From assembly GCA_014138725.1 (NCBI GenBank), contig JACJID010000004.1:1212194-1276193 (forward strand): a DNA stretch of 64,000 nt, read 5' to 3'. Both the position numbers and the translations under genes were made by a program. Positions 39,891 to 48,565 of this stretch are shown here, in pieces. A model generated the notes under the pieces. That model did not search any database. It was not told the origin of the DNA and was given only the letters and a program-made list of their open reading frames with translations. Within the stretch, counting starts at the first letter, position 1; every line of letters starts with the position of its first letter. The DNA comes from Kutzneria viridogrisea (lineage in GTDB: Bacteria > Actinomycetota > Actinomycetes > Mycobacteriales > Pseudonocardiaceae).

Positions 39891-41390
39891 CTACCCGCGC
39901 GGCAGCCACTCCGGGCGGCTCGATCCGCGTGGCACCAGCACGGTCCGGTACTCGCCCGGGGTCTGGGACATGCGCACCTGGTCGGTCACGCCCTGGTAGT
40001 GCCCGAGCGGGGTCTCGGCGGTGAACGTCTCGGGGTCGAGGTAGGCGTGCCGCTCGCCGGTCCCGGCAACGGAGTGCGCGTACTGCTTGTCGAACACGCC
40101 CAGGCTGATGATCCACAACGCGATGCGGGTCAGCGAGATGTGCACGCGGTAGCTGCCACCCTCGGTGGCGCGGCGCATCAGGGCGGCGGCGATGCCGGTG
40201 GTGGCCAGCCAGGGCACGAGATAGTCGTTGACCACCATGATGTGCGGCAGCACGGGCTGGTCCCTGGTGCCCTCCAGGGTCATCATGCCGGTGACGCAGC
40301 CCGCCGTCTGGTCGAAGCCGACCCGGTTGGCCCAGGGCCCGCGCTCCCCGTGCAGGCTGACCGTGGTGTGGATGATGCCAGGGCGGATCTCGGCGGCCCG
40401 CTCGGGCGACAGGCCCAGGCCCGCCACCAGGCCGGGGCGGCGGTTGGCGTAGAAGACGTCGGCCGTGCGCAGCAGCTCGTGTACCCGCGCCATGGCCGAG
40501 GGGCTGCGGGCGAAGTCCAGTGTGGACGATCGCACGCCGACGTTCGCGGTGGCGTAGATCAGCTCGCTCTCGTACTCGGTGGGGCGCCAGAGGTTGAGCG
40601 CGTCCGCACCGTGCAGTGCCAGGGCCCGGCCGATGCCCGCGCCCGCGATGACGTGCCCCATGCCCAGTGCGCGGACGCCGTCCAGTGGCTGGGTGGCGCC
40701 CGCGGGCAGCGGTTCGGGCGCGGAGTCCCCGATCTTCTCGATCTCGATCAGCGGCAGGTCCGCGAGCACGTCTCGGAACTGCTCGGTCTCCAGGAACTCC
40801 TCGGTGGTGCGCAGCATCGGCATGACGATGCCCGCCTCGGCGCCCGCCTCCTCCAGGTCGGCGGCGTTCCAGCGGGCGACCGCGTTGGCGATGGCCGTGG
40901 CCTCGTCGTGGGTGCGCAGCAGCTTGAGCGTCCTGGACTTCAGCTTCGGGTAGATGTTCAGCGGCATCACCCACCGCCCGTCACCGGCGCGGTAGAAGCT
41001 CAGCGACAGCGGGCTCTGCGGGTCGCCGGTGTTCTCCGGGCTCAGCCCGTTGAGCTTCTCCCACTTCCGGTCGTAGAACGGGCACAGCCGGTGCGGGGCC
41101 TGGCGCAGGTCCATGCTGATGTCCTGGCCGGGTCCGCCGCGGTGACGCCACAGTGCGGCCAGTGCCACCGACTTCGCGACCAGCCCGATCGCGGGCGCGG
41201 CGCCGAGCCGCACGACGCTGGGCACGACGGGGTCCGCGCCGAGGAACTCGACGGTGCCCCCGCAGTCGGCCGCGGTGAAGCCCGCGGAGGCGAGGACCTC
41301 GGCCAGTGCCTCGTGGATGTCGAAGGTGTCCTCGTCCTCCGACCGGATGGGCTGTGCCAGCGCGGCCTTGATCCGATCCCCGACGGACAT
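39891..41390 (-). CDS. CaiB/BaiF family III CoA-transferase
   Basis: 499 residues. Class III features: GADALNLWRPTEYE (equivalent of GADVIKVE), ANVGVRSSTLDFARSP, LLRTADVFYANRRPG (the N-x-RPG motif), GIIHTTVSLHGERGPWANRVGFDQTAG and the C-terminal PEWLPRG. An unusual N-terminal ~200 residues (DTFDIHEALAEVLASAGFTAADCGG...) precede the main core. The predicted reaction moves CoA between carboxylic acids; the pair is unknown. ATG 41390 has GGAGGTGGAG just upstream; longer readings to 42236 run through the DinB-like gene region and are rejected. Confidence 0.87.
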   Translation of the reverse strand: MSVGDRIKAALAQPIRSEDEDTFDIHEALAEVLASAGFTAADCGGTVEFLGADPVVPSVVRLGAAPAIGLVAKSVALAALWRHRGGPGQDISMDLRQAPHRLCPFYDRKWEKLNGLSPENTGDPQSPLSLSFYRAGDGRWVMPLNIYPKLKSRTLKLLRTHDEATAIANAVARWNAADLEEAGAEAGIVMPMLRTTEEFLETEQFRDVLADLPLIEIEKIGDSAPEPLPAGATQPLDGVRALGMGHVIAGAGIGRALALHGADALNLWRPTEYESELIYATANVGVRSSTLDFARSPSAMARVHELLRTADVFYANRRPGLVAGLGLSPERAAEIRPGIIHTTVSLHGERGPWANRVGFDQTAGCVTGMMTLEGTRDQPVLPHIMVVNDYLVPWLATTGIAAALMRRATEGGSYRVHISLTRIALWIISLGVFDKQYAHSVAGTGERHAYLDPETFTAETPLGHYQGVTDQVRMSQTPGEYRTVLVPRGSSRPEWLPRG

Positions 41391-41435
41391 GGCTCCACCT
41401 CCCGCCCTGGCAGGGTGCCCAGGGCATGTCAACCG

Positions 41436-41490
41436 TGTCATGAAAGTGCCGTTCCAGACACTAGATGTCTCGAACGGCACTTTCATGACA
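41436..41490. terminator. Palindrome P4 (25-bp arms, one mismatch), GAAAGTGCCGT family
   Basis: Arms 41436-41460 and 41466-41490, 5-bp spacer, one mismatch. It starts 4 bp past the stop of the leftward DinB-like gene and lies 46 bp before the CoA-transferase start. Terminator candidate. Confidence 0.82.
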
Positions 41491-41494
41491 TGTC

Positions 41495-42016
41495 CTACTG
41501 GGCCGCTGCCATCAGTTCGTACGCGGTCCTGCCGTCCAGGGACTCGCGCAGGATGTCGGCGTGTCCGGCGTGCCGCGCGGTCTCCTCGATCAGGTGCAGC
41601 AGGATCCACCGCGCGCTGCGCACGGCGTTCTCGGGGAACCACGGCGCCCGCGGCAGCGGGGCGGTGACCTCCAGGGTGGGCAGTTCGGCCACGATCCGCT
41701 CGGTGTGCGCGGCGGCCTGCTCGTAGGCGGCCAGCCAACCGGGCAGGTCCTCCTCGGCGCCGATCTCGAACTGCGCGGCCCAGTCGGGCTTGTCCCCGGC
41801 GGGCAGTTGACGCAGCACCTCGTCGATCCAGAACCGCTCCACGTGCACCGCGTGCTTGATCAGCCCGCCCAGGGTCAGCGCGCTCACGGTCGGCCGCTGA
41901 CCGGCCTGCCGCTCGTCCAGCCCCAGCACCGCACGGCGCAGCCCGGCGCGCTGCTCGGCCAGGAAGGCAAGCAGAGCGGTCCGCTCGTCCGCGACCGTCT
42001 CGACCAGTGCCGGCAT
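41495..42016 (-). CDS. DinB/DUF664 family protein
   Basis: 173 residues, four-helix-bundle DinB-like fold. Metal-binding His candidates are in LGGLIKHAVHVERFWIDEVL and in RWILLHLIEETARHAGHADILRE, the E-x3-H-x3-H pattern of the family. Such proteins include thiol-dependent (mycothiol/bacillithiol) transferases; the reaction here is unknown. ATG 42016 has GGGAGGA upstream. Confidence 0.88.
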   Translation of the reverse strand: MPALVETVADERTALLAFLAEQRAGLRRAVLGLDERQAGQRPTVSALTLGGLIKHAVHVERFWIDEVLRQLPAGDKPDWAAQFEIGAEEDLPGWLAAYEQAAAHTERIVAELPTLEVTAPLPRAPWFPENAVRSARWILLHLIEETARHAGHADILRESLDGRTAYELMAAAQ

Positions 42017-42135
42017 GGTTGTCCTCCCACAGTTCGTTGACCTCGACAAACACCACTCTAGGAGTCAACGCGGTCAGGTTCTGTCCTGGTTTGCGGCGGA
42101 TTTCTTGACCCCGCGAAGACTCCGGTTCGGGCAGC

Positions 42136-45100
42136 ATGGGTGGAGTGCGGGTGAAGGACCTGATCAAGACCGTCGAGCCGTTGACCCATCGAGAACGGGG
42201 CCAGCAGCTTGCGCTGTGCCGCCACCTCGCGGACACACCGGAGCTGGCCGAACTGCTGTCCGAGCTGTCCGGACTGGGCTACTACGAGCGCTGTCTCGGC
42301 CTGCGCATCGCGGTCGCGACCAGGGACAGGGCCTCGCTGGCCTACCTCGCGGCGCGGACCACCGACCCCGACGCGGACCTGGCGATACGGGCCATCGCGC
42401 TGTCGGTGCGACTGGGCGCGGAGGTGGGCCATCTGGTGGACCAGGCCCCGCGCGGCGTGCGCACCGCGCTGTACCAGGCGATCCGCACGCACCGCAGGAC
42501 CGCGCTGGCCGACGAGCTGATCGACCGGGTGCGCACCCGCTGGGGCGATGCCGAGGCAGCCATCCTGTTACCGGGCTGTGGTGCCGAGCAGGCCGCCCGG
42601 TTGTTGCCCGAACTGGCGCACGCGGTGCGCAACTGGCCGGTACTGGCGCGCAGGCACCCCGGGGCCGTGCTGGACCAGGCCGAGCGCGAGCTGGCCGAGC
42701 TGCCGCGCGGGCAGTTCACCACCTGGTGGCACGAGCGCGGCGCGGGCATCGCGGCCACCGTGGACCACGACCCGCTGCGCGTGCTGCGGCTGCTGGAGCT
42801 GAGCTGGACGGGCGGACCAGCGGACCGGCTGGTCAGCCACCGGATCGGCACGTTGATCGCGGCCGATCCGGCGCGGGCGGTCGCCCTGCTGACCAGACCC
42901 GAGCACCGCTCGCAGCTGACCGAGCTGGTGGGGCGCAGGGCCGTGCGGCGCCAACTGGTCAGGGCGGGCGGCGTGCACCGGGTGGCCCGCGCGGTTCGTG
43001 AGGACACCTCGGCACTGGTCAGCCTGCTCGGCGCCGTGCCGCCCAGCGAGCGCGAGGCGGTGTTCGACGCGGCCATGGACGGGGTGGACCTGAGCACGGC
43101 GGTGCTCGACCCCGAACTGCTCGACGTGCTGCCCCACGCGCGGCGGGTCCGCGAGGCTGAACGGATGAGCCGCCTGCGCGCGGTCACCGACCAGCCGCTG
43201 CGGCTGGCGACGGTCGTCTCCGCGCTGCCCTACGAGCAGAGCGCGCCTCGGTTGCGCGAGCTGACCCGGAGCACGGACTCGGCCGACCGCGCGCTGGGCT
43301 ACCGGCTGCTGGTGCGGTGCGCGGGCCGGACCCGTGACCCCGAGGCGCTGACGAGCCTGTTCGCCGACCTGGACCGGCTCGCGGGCGAGCAGGAGCCGGT
43401 GCGGCTGGTCGTGCTGAACGCGCTGGCCAGGCTGCCCGCGGAACAGCTGCGCCCCGAGCACGTGCCCGCGCTGACCGGGCTGGTGCGCGACGCGCTCGCG
43501 GCACGGGACTGCTCGGCGAGCATCCTGGGCGCGCTGGCGGAGCTCGCGGGCAAGCTGGCCGCGCGCGGACTGGTGGAGTTCACCCTGGACACGCTGGCGG
43601 CGGTGGCCGGGCACGGCGGGCCGGTGGACCTCGGGCGGCTGGACCAGGTGCTGCCGCGGGGTCAGGAGCACGCCCTGGTCGACCGGCTCGGCAGGTACCT
43701 GGACGCCGAGCAGGCACGTGGCGAGTACGACCTGCTGTTCGCGCTGGTCGAGTCGCTGGGCAGGCGGGCGCACGGCATGCCCCGGTTGCAGGACGGGCTC
43801 GCCCAGGCCGTGCAGGCCAAGCGGGACAGCGTGGTCCGGCGCGCGGTGACGCACTGGCTGGCCCCCGCGGGGACCAGGGCGGAGCGGGTGGCCGAGGTGC
43901 TCACCAGGGAGCGGTCCGCGGTGACCGTGCCCGAGGTGTTCGACGTGATCGCGCACTCCCGCACCGATCTGCTCTACCTGGGGCTGTCCGGCCGGCCGCC
44001 GGGCGGGCGGTTCTGGGACCGCAAGGTGATCTACGTGCCCAGCGCGCCGAGGTCCCGGCTGCGCCGCTGGACCGGCATGCAGCGCGCGGCCTACGTGGAG
44101 CTGCAACACCTGCACGCGGGCGGCGAGTCGGCGCCCGACCGGCAGCGGGCCAGGGCGGTGCTCGCGATCGGCGAGGTGCCCGGGGCCGGGGCCGAGCAGG
44201 TGGGCCGCTACCTGGGCTGCGCCAACGAGGTGGTGCGGCGGGCGGCGCTGACCGCGGCCGGGCGCACGACCCGCCCGCAGGAGGTGCTGGCCGACCTGCT
44301 CGCCAGCACCGAGGGGCCGGACGCGCACGTGGCCGTCTACTGCGTGACCAGGGCGGCCCGGCACATCAGCCCGGACCGGCTGGGCGGCACGGTGGCCCCA
44401 CTGCTGGCCGCCCGCGGGGTGGGCGTGCGCAAGCAGGCCGTGCGGCTGCTGGCGCACAACCGCGTGCCGGGTGCGGTGGACCTGCTCGCCTCGGCCTGGG
44501 GCGCGCACGGGCAGCACGAGCACGTGCTGGGCACGATCGCGGCGAGTTGCCTGGAGCTGCTGGAGGACCCGGCGGCACGGCACATCCTCAGCGAGGCCAG
44601 CACGATGCAGGGCAGTGTGGCCGTGCGTGCGGTGAACCGGCAGCCGCTGCGGATCGCGCCGGGCTGGCGCGAGTGGTACGCGGGCATCGTGGCGCGGGTG
44701 GCCGACTCGGCCGATCCGCACGCCCGCGACCGGGCCACCCTGCGGCTGGCCGACTGGACCCCGTGGGCGCCCGGGGCGGCGCGCCTGCTCGCGCGGCGCG
44801 TCACCGACCTGAGCACCACCGACCGCTGGCGCGGGGCGGTGCTCGGGCTGCTGGCCTGCGCGGAGCCCGAGCTGCTCCAGTCCACTGTGGACTCCCTGCG
44901 GGGTGCACCGCCGAGCCCGGACGCCGAGCGCGAGCGGGATCTGCCCGCACGCCAACGACTCGACCTGCTGGTGACCCGGATGATCCAGCTCGCGGAGTGG
45001 GACCGCGCCGGTGCCGCCGACGCGATCGCCGCGCTGGACGAGGTGCTGCCCGAGCCGCTGGCGGCCCGGCTGCACGCGGCCACGCTGGACTGGCACGAGC

Positions 45101-45399
45101 CGGACGTGGACCGGCTGGCCGCGCGCGAGCTGGGCGGGGCACTGGCCACCGCCGAGGTCGCCGAGGCGTTGGCGCACAGCACGAACGAGGTGGACCCCGC
45201 GCTGGTGCTGCCGCACGCCCAGCGGCTGGCCGAGCGCGTCGACCGGGCGGGCGGGCTGTTCGCCCGCGCACTGGCGGCCCGCTGCGGGCCGAGAGCGGGC
45301 TGGTCCCCACCCTGGCGCGCGGTGCTGCGGCAGCTGCGCGCCCACCCGGACCAGGACGTGGCCCGGTTGGCCCAGCACACCTGGACGGCAGGCGAGTGA
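42136..45399 (+). CDS. Large all-helical HEAT-like repeat protein of unknown function
   Basis: 1087 residues with no signal peptide, membrane segment or enzyme motif. The sequence is a succession of ~30-40-residue Leu/Ala/Arg-rich helix pairs (e.g. HALVDRLGRYLDAEQARGEYDLLFALVESLGRR; EVVRRAALTAAGRTTRPQEVLADLLAST; GVGVRKQAVRLLAHNRVPGAVDLLASAW), typical of HEAT or armadillo-like solenoids. A central FWDRKVIYVPSAPRSRLRRWTGMQRAAY patch is different in character. It is probably a cytoplasmic scaffold or peptide-binding solenoid. ATG 42136 is used; GTG 42151 has better Shine-Dalgarno spacing (GGTGGAG). It stands alone as a transcription unit. Confidence 0.85.
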   Translation: MGGVRVKDLIKTVEPLTHRERGQQLALCRHLADTPELAELLSELSGLGYYERCLGLRIAVATRDRASLAYLAARTTDPDADLAIRAIALSVRLGAEVGHLVDQAPRGVRTALYQAIRTHRRTALADELIDRVRTRWGDAEAAILLPGCGAEQAARLLPELAHAVRNWPVLARRHPGAVLDQAERELAELPRGQFTTWWHERGAGIAATVDHDPLRVLRLLELSWTGGPADRLVSHRIGTLIAADPARAVALLTRPEHRSQLTELVGRRAVRRQLVRAGGVHRVARAVREDTSALVSLLGAVPPSEREAVFDAAMDGVDLSTAVLDPELLDVLPHARRVREAERMSRLRAVTDQPLRLATVVSALPYEQSAPRLRELTRSTDSADRALGYRLLVRCAGRTRDPEALTSLFADLDRLAGEQEPVRLVVLNALARLPAEQLRPEHVPALTGLVRDALAARDCSASILGALAELAGKLAARGLVEFTLDTLAAVAGHGGPVDLGRLDQVLPRGQEHALVDRLGRYLDAEQARGEYDLLFALVESLGRRAHGMPRLQDGLAQAVQAKRDSVVRRAVTHWLAPAGTRAERVAEVLTRERSAVTVPEVFDVIAHSRTDLLYLGLSGRPPGGRFWDRKVIYVPSAPRSRLRRWTGMQRAAYVELQHLHAGGESAPDRQRARAVLAIGEVPGAGAEQVGRYLGCANEVVRRAALTAAGRTTRPQEVLADLLASTEGPDAHVAVYCVTRAARHISPDRLGGTVAPLLAARGVGVRKQAVRLLAHNRVPGAVDLLASAWGAHGQHEHVLGTIAASCLELLEDPAARHILSEASTMQGSVAVRAVNRQPLRIAPGWREWYAGIVARVADSADPHARDRATLRLADWTPWAPGAARLLARRVTDLSTTDRWRGAVLGLLACAEPELLQSTVDSLRGAPPSPDAERERDLPARQRLDLLVTRMIQLAEWDRAGAADAIAALDEVLPEPLAARLHAATLDWHEPDVDRLAARELGGALATAEVAEALAHSTNEVDPALVLPHAQRLAERVDRAGGLFARALAARCGPRAGWSPPWRAVLRQLRAHPDQDVARLAQHTWTAGE

Positions 45400-45584
45400 A
45401 GGTGGTCCACAAGGTGTTCCACATGGTGGGTGGCCGTTGACAGGCCGGGCGGAACTTGGTCCGATCGCTGCTGTGATGACATCGCTGACCAGACGGCGGC
45501 ACGTGGACTTCGCGCGTGTCGTGGTGCAGGGCTGTCGCTGACCGCGAGGCCCCACCCCCGTCCGCCTGGCCAGAGGAAGCCGCC

Positions 45585-46097
45585 ATGCCGTACCAGTTCT
45601 CCCCCAGCAGCACCCCGACCGCGGCCACGGCCGAGGTCAGCGTGCTGATCCGGATCACCACCGACGCCGGGCAGGCCCCCGACCTGGCCGCACGCGTGGT
45701 CGAGGCGGTGCGCACCGCAGCGGGCGGCAACCCGCTCACGGTGTCGATCCCCACCGCACCAACGGTTCCGGCGCCCCGGCGACCGCTGGGCTCGCGACTG
45801 CGCATCAACGTGGCCGACCGCAGAGTCGAGCACGAGGGCGCGCTGGTCGACCTCACCCGGTTGGAGTTCGACCTGCTGCTGTTCCTGTGCCGCAGGCCGA
45901 ACCGGGTGCACCTGCGCACCACCCTGCTCGCCGAGATCTGGGGCCTGCCCGAGGAGGTGCACACCCGCACGCTGGACGTGCACGTGCGCCGCATCCGCCG
46001 CAAACTCGGCTCGGCGGCCGCGATGCTGGACACCGTGCGCGGGGTGGGCTACCGGATCACCGGCACCGAGGGCCTCAGCATCGACGAGGCCGCCTGA
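45585..46097 (+). CDS. Orphan OmpR/PhoB-type winged-helix protein without receiver
   Basis: 170 residues. The C-terminal ~95 residues are a complete OmpR-type effector domain: RLRINVADRRVEHEGALVDLTRLEFDLLLFLCRRPNRVHLRTTLLAEIWGL...RTLDVHVRRIRRKLG...LDTVRGVGYRI. The first ~65 residues (VSVLIRITTDAGQAPDLAARVVEAVRTAAGG) are not a receiver: there is no phosphoacceptor Asp, only a short alpha/beta segment. Activation must therefore be by some other means. ATG 45585 follows AGAGGAAG. Its stop abuts the convergent GH95-like stop with no gap. Confidence 0.88.
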   Translation: MPYQFSPSSTPTAATAEVSVLIRITTDAGQAPDLAARVVEAVRTAAGGNPLTVSIPTAPTVPAPRRPLGSRLRINVADRRVEHEGALVDLTRLEFDLLLFLCRRPNRVHLRTTLLAEIWGLPEEVHTRTLDVHVRRIRRKLGSAAAMLDTVRGVGYRITGTEGLSIDEAA

Positions 46098-48347
46098 TCA
46101 GGGCAGTCCCCAGTACCGCTTGGTGTTGCTCGCGGCAGGGGCGATCCGCAGCCGCGGGTCGGTGCCCCTGGTCACGATCACCACGTCATCGCCACGGGAC
46201 AGCGGCAGCCGCAGGGAGCCGCCGCTGCCCGGCTGCCAGGGCACGGCGCTGCCGTCGGTGAGCGAGCGCACCTCGTAGGGGCCGGCCAGGTCGCCCGGCA
46301 CGACCTGGCACGGCTCCCCTGCGAGGCTGCGGACACGCACGAACTGGGTCCGCCCCGCCCTGCGCACGGCGCTGATCAGGAACGCGCCCTCGGTCCGTAG
46401 GTTGTGGACGGTCACCTCCGCCCAAGCCGTTGGCACAGCGGGGAAGACCCGGATCGTGTCGCCCCAGCTCTGCACGAGCATGTCGTGCATGGTCTGAGCC
46501 CCGGACAGCGGCGTCTCGATCACCGGCCCGGACTCCTTGTACATGGTGTTGGGCTGCACGTACTTGTCCAGCAGGGTGGACAGCTGCCCGTGCGCCTTGT
46601 CGCCCTCCCCCAGCACGGCGTACATCGAGCCCGACCCGGTGAAGGTGTAGCCCTGCTGCGCGCCCGTGTAGCCCAGCCAGTGCGCCATCGACCTGGTCAG
46701 CGCCGCGCGGTTCGCGGGGTTGTCGGTGACCTCGAGCTGGTAGAGCGGGTAGAACCACAGCAGGTGCGAGTAGTGCCGGTGCGAGGAGGTCAGCTGCACG
46801 TCGGCGCCGATCCAGAACCCGTTCGTCGCGTCCTGCGGGGGTTTCACCAGGTGGTCCAGCACGTCCTGCCACTTGGCGGCCAGCGGATCGCCCAGCTTGA
46901 GCCGCTTGTTCGCGGCCAGCAGGGTGGCACAGCCCCAGTGGATCAGCGCGAGGTCGTAGTTGCAGTCCTTTGTGGACGCGTATTCCGGGGAGAAGGTCCT
47001 CGGCAGGTGGTAGGTGCCGCCCGGGTCCTTGGCCAGGAAGTGCAGGTAGTAGTTGATCGCCTTGCGCAGCAACGGGAAGACCAGGTCCCGCAGCACCCCG
47101 TCAGCCATGCTGTGCCGGTAGGACAGCCAGGCGTTGTGCAGTGCCCAGGTGAGGTCGCCGACCTCGGGGTCCCCGTCCCCGCCAGGCACCGGGGCGGTGC
47201 CGGTGGCCAGGTCCTCCTGGCTGGTGCGGGCCATGGCCATCGAGTCGGACCGGTACTGCGCGGGCACGTTGGCCACCAGGTTGTCCCGGTGGGCGTCCAG
47301 CGAGGCGGTCAGCGAGTCCAGTTCGGTGTGCCCGGTGGCGTTGACCAGCCAGTACTCCAGCTGCACGTTGAGGTTCCACCAGGTGCCCGGCCACGGGGTC
47401 GGCTCCAGCCACGGCCCGCAGGTGCCCAGCACCGGGCGGTCGCGCCGGGTCGCGCTGGCCAGCTTGTAGAGCTGGATCCAGTAGAAGCTCTCCAGCCTGG
47501 TGTCGGCCACGGACACGAAGCTCTTGGGGTAGAAGGCGTGCCACCAACGGCGGTGCTCCTGGGTGAGCCCGTCCAGACCGAGATCCGCCGCGGCGCCGAG
47601 GTTCCTGCCCGCCTGCGCCGCCGCGTCGCGCGCCGGGAAGCTGTGCACCACCGTCGCCAGCAGCGTGTTCGTGCCCTGCCACCTGGTCACGGTCTGGCCA
47701 CCCGCGACGAGGTTCTGGGTGCACGTCGTCCCGGCCAGCGCGGCGGGCGGGTTGGTCCTGAGCCCCTCCGGCGCGGGCTTGAAGTCCAGCCTCGGGCTGC
47801 GCGCCAACGCGGGCGTGAAGGTCCAGGCCACCTTCTCGTTGCCGGACTTGGGGTTCACCGAGATCACGAGCACGTCCCTGGTGGCGTGCACGAAGGCGCG
47901 CAGGCCCAGCACGCCCTTGGAGGTGGTGATCGTGCCGGACAGTTCGGCGTCGAACAGCGACAGTCGCAGGTCCACGGCGGTCAGGTCCCCGGCGGTGCTC
48001 AGCGTCAGCTCGCCGACCGGCAGCCGGGCGTTGCCGAAGTTCGTGCCGCCGGTGCCCTGGTGGTCGCGCACCCTGCTGTCGCCCAGCTTGAAGGCCAGGC
48101 GCTTGGCGCTGCCGGTCTGGTAGACGGCCGCGCCCAGTCCGCCGTTGCCCAGGAACGGCGCCTGGTAGAAGCTCGTCGGCACCTTGCGCCACACCGGGTC
48201 CAGGTCGCCGAGGTAGGCCGCCCACGCCGGATCGGCGGCCATAGTGTCCTCCAGCCCGGGTGGGCTCGGGGGCATCGGGAAGGCCAGCGACCCGGCCAGT
48301 CCGGCCGCGCCGGCCAACAGGGTCCGCCGGGAGATGGGCAGCGACAT
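46098..48347 (-). CDS. Tat-exported GH95-like glycoside hydrolase
   Basis: 749 residues. A Tat signal (SRRTLLAGAAGLAGSLAFPMPP) opens the protein. The N-terminal beta-sandwich (APFLGNGGLGAAVYQTG, then RLSLFDAELSGTITTSKG) and the (alpha/alpha)6 barrel (GTCGPWLEPTPWPGTWWNLNVQLEYWLVNATGHTEL, RTFSPEYASTKDCNYDLALIHWGC) follow the GH95 alpha-L-fucosidase/galactosidase order, with a C-terminal beta-sandwich. The Glu in SPEY is the candidate acid. ATG 48347 has AGGAG 7 bases upstream. A predicted exo-glycosidase on secreted or plant glycans; the exact sugar is open. Confidence 0.87.
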   Translation of the reverse strand: MSLPISRRTLLAGAAGLAGSLAFPMPPSPPGLEDTMAADPAWAAYLGDLDPVWRKVPTSFYQAPFLGNGGLGAAVYQTGSAKRLAFKLGDSRVRDHQGTGGTNFGNARLPVGELTLSTAGDLTAVDLRLSLFDAELSGTITTSKGVLGLRAFVHATRDVLVISVNPKSGNEKVAWTFTPALARSPRLDFKPAPEGLRTNPPAALAGTTCTQNLVAGGQTVTRWQGTNTLLATVVHSFPARDAAAQAGRNLGAAADLGLDGLTQEHRRWWHAFYPKSFVSVADTRLESFYWIQLYKLASATRRDRPVLGTCGPWLEPTPWPGTWWNLNVQLEYWLVNATGHTELDSLTASLDAHRDNLVANVPAQYRSDSMAMARTSQEDLATGTAPVPGGDGDPEVGDLTWALHNAWLSYRHSMADGVLRDLVFPLLRKAINYYLHFLAKDPGGTYHLPRTFSPEYASTKDCNYDLALIHWGCATLLAANKRLKLGDPLAAKWQDVLDHLVKPPQDATNGFWIGADVQLTSSHRHYSHLLWFYPLYQLEVTDNPANRAALTRSMAHWLGYTGAQQGYTFTGSGSMYAVLGEGDKAHGQLSTLLDKYVQPNTMYKESGPVIETPLSGAQTMHDMLVQSWGDTIRVFPAVPTAWAEVTVHNLRTEGAFLISAVRRAGRTQFVRVRSLAGEPCQVVPGDLAGPYEVRSLTDGSAVPWQPGSGGSLRLPLSRGDDVVIVTRGTDPRLRIAPAASNTKRYWGLP

Positions 48348-48396
48348 CAACCGCTCCTGTCGGGAGTCAGCAGCCGGGCGGCGCAGCCACGGTGAA

Positions 48397-48414
48397 TCAG
48401 ACCTCCGATGTCTA
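48397..48414. promoter_or_regulatory. Pseudo-palindrome in the GH95-like gene promoter
   Basis: TCAGACCTCCGATGTCTA: outer TCAGAC and GTCT-R-A halves around a TCCGA centre, 50 bp upstream of the GH95-like start. The pattern resembles GntR/FCD-type operators (AGAC-ATC-N-GAT-GTCT). Candidate only. Confidence 0.35.
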
Positions 48415-48565
48415 ACCAGAAATCCAGGCCAGGTCAAGATAACCAGCCATGATCAACCCGATGTCTGCGCGGGGGTCACCGGATGATCACCCGGATGTCG
48501 CATCCCACAGAGGGCCGAATACCGCAACCATCGAGCGAACGGACCAGCGCCACGGGGAGGCAGCT

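Noticed and set aside
42568..45555. Long minus-strand ORF (~995 codons) opposite the helical-repeat gene
   Set aside because: A product of high GC and codon bias on the other strand; the translation is Gln/His/Arg/Pro-rich without domains.
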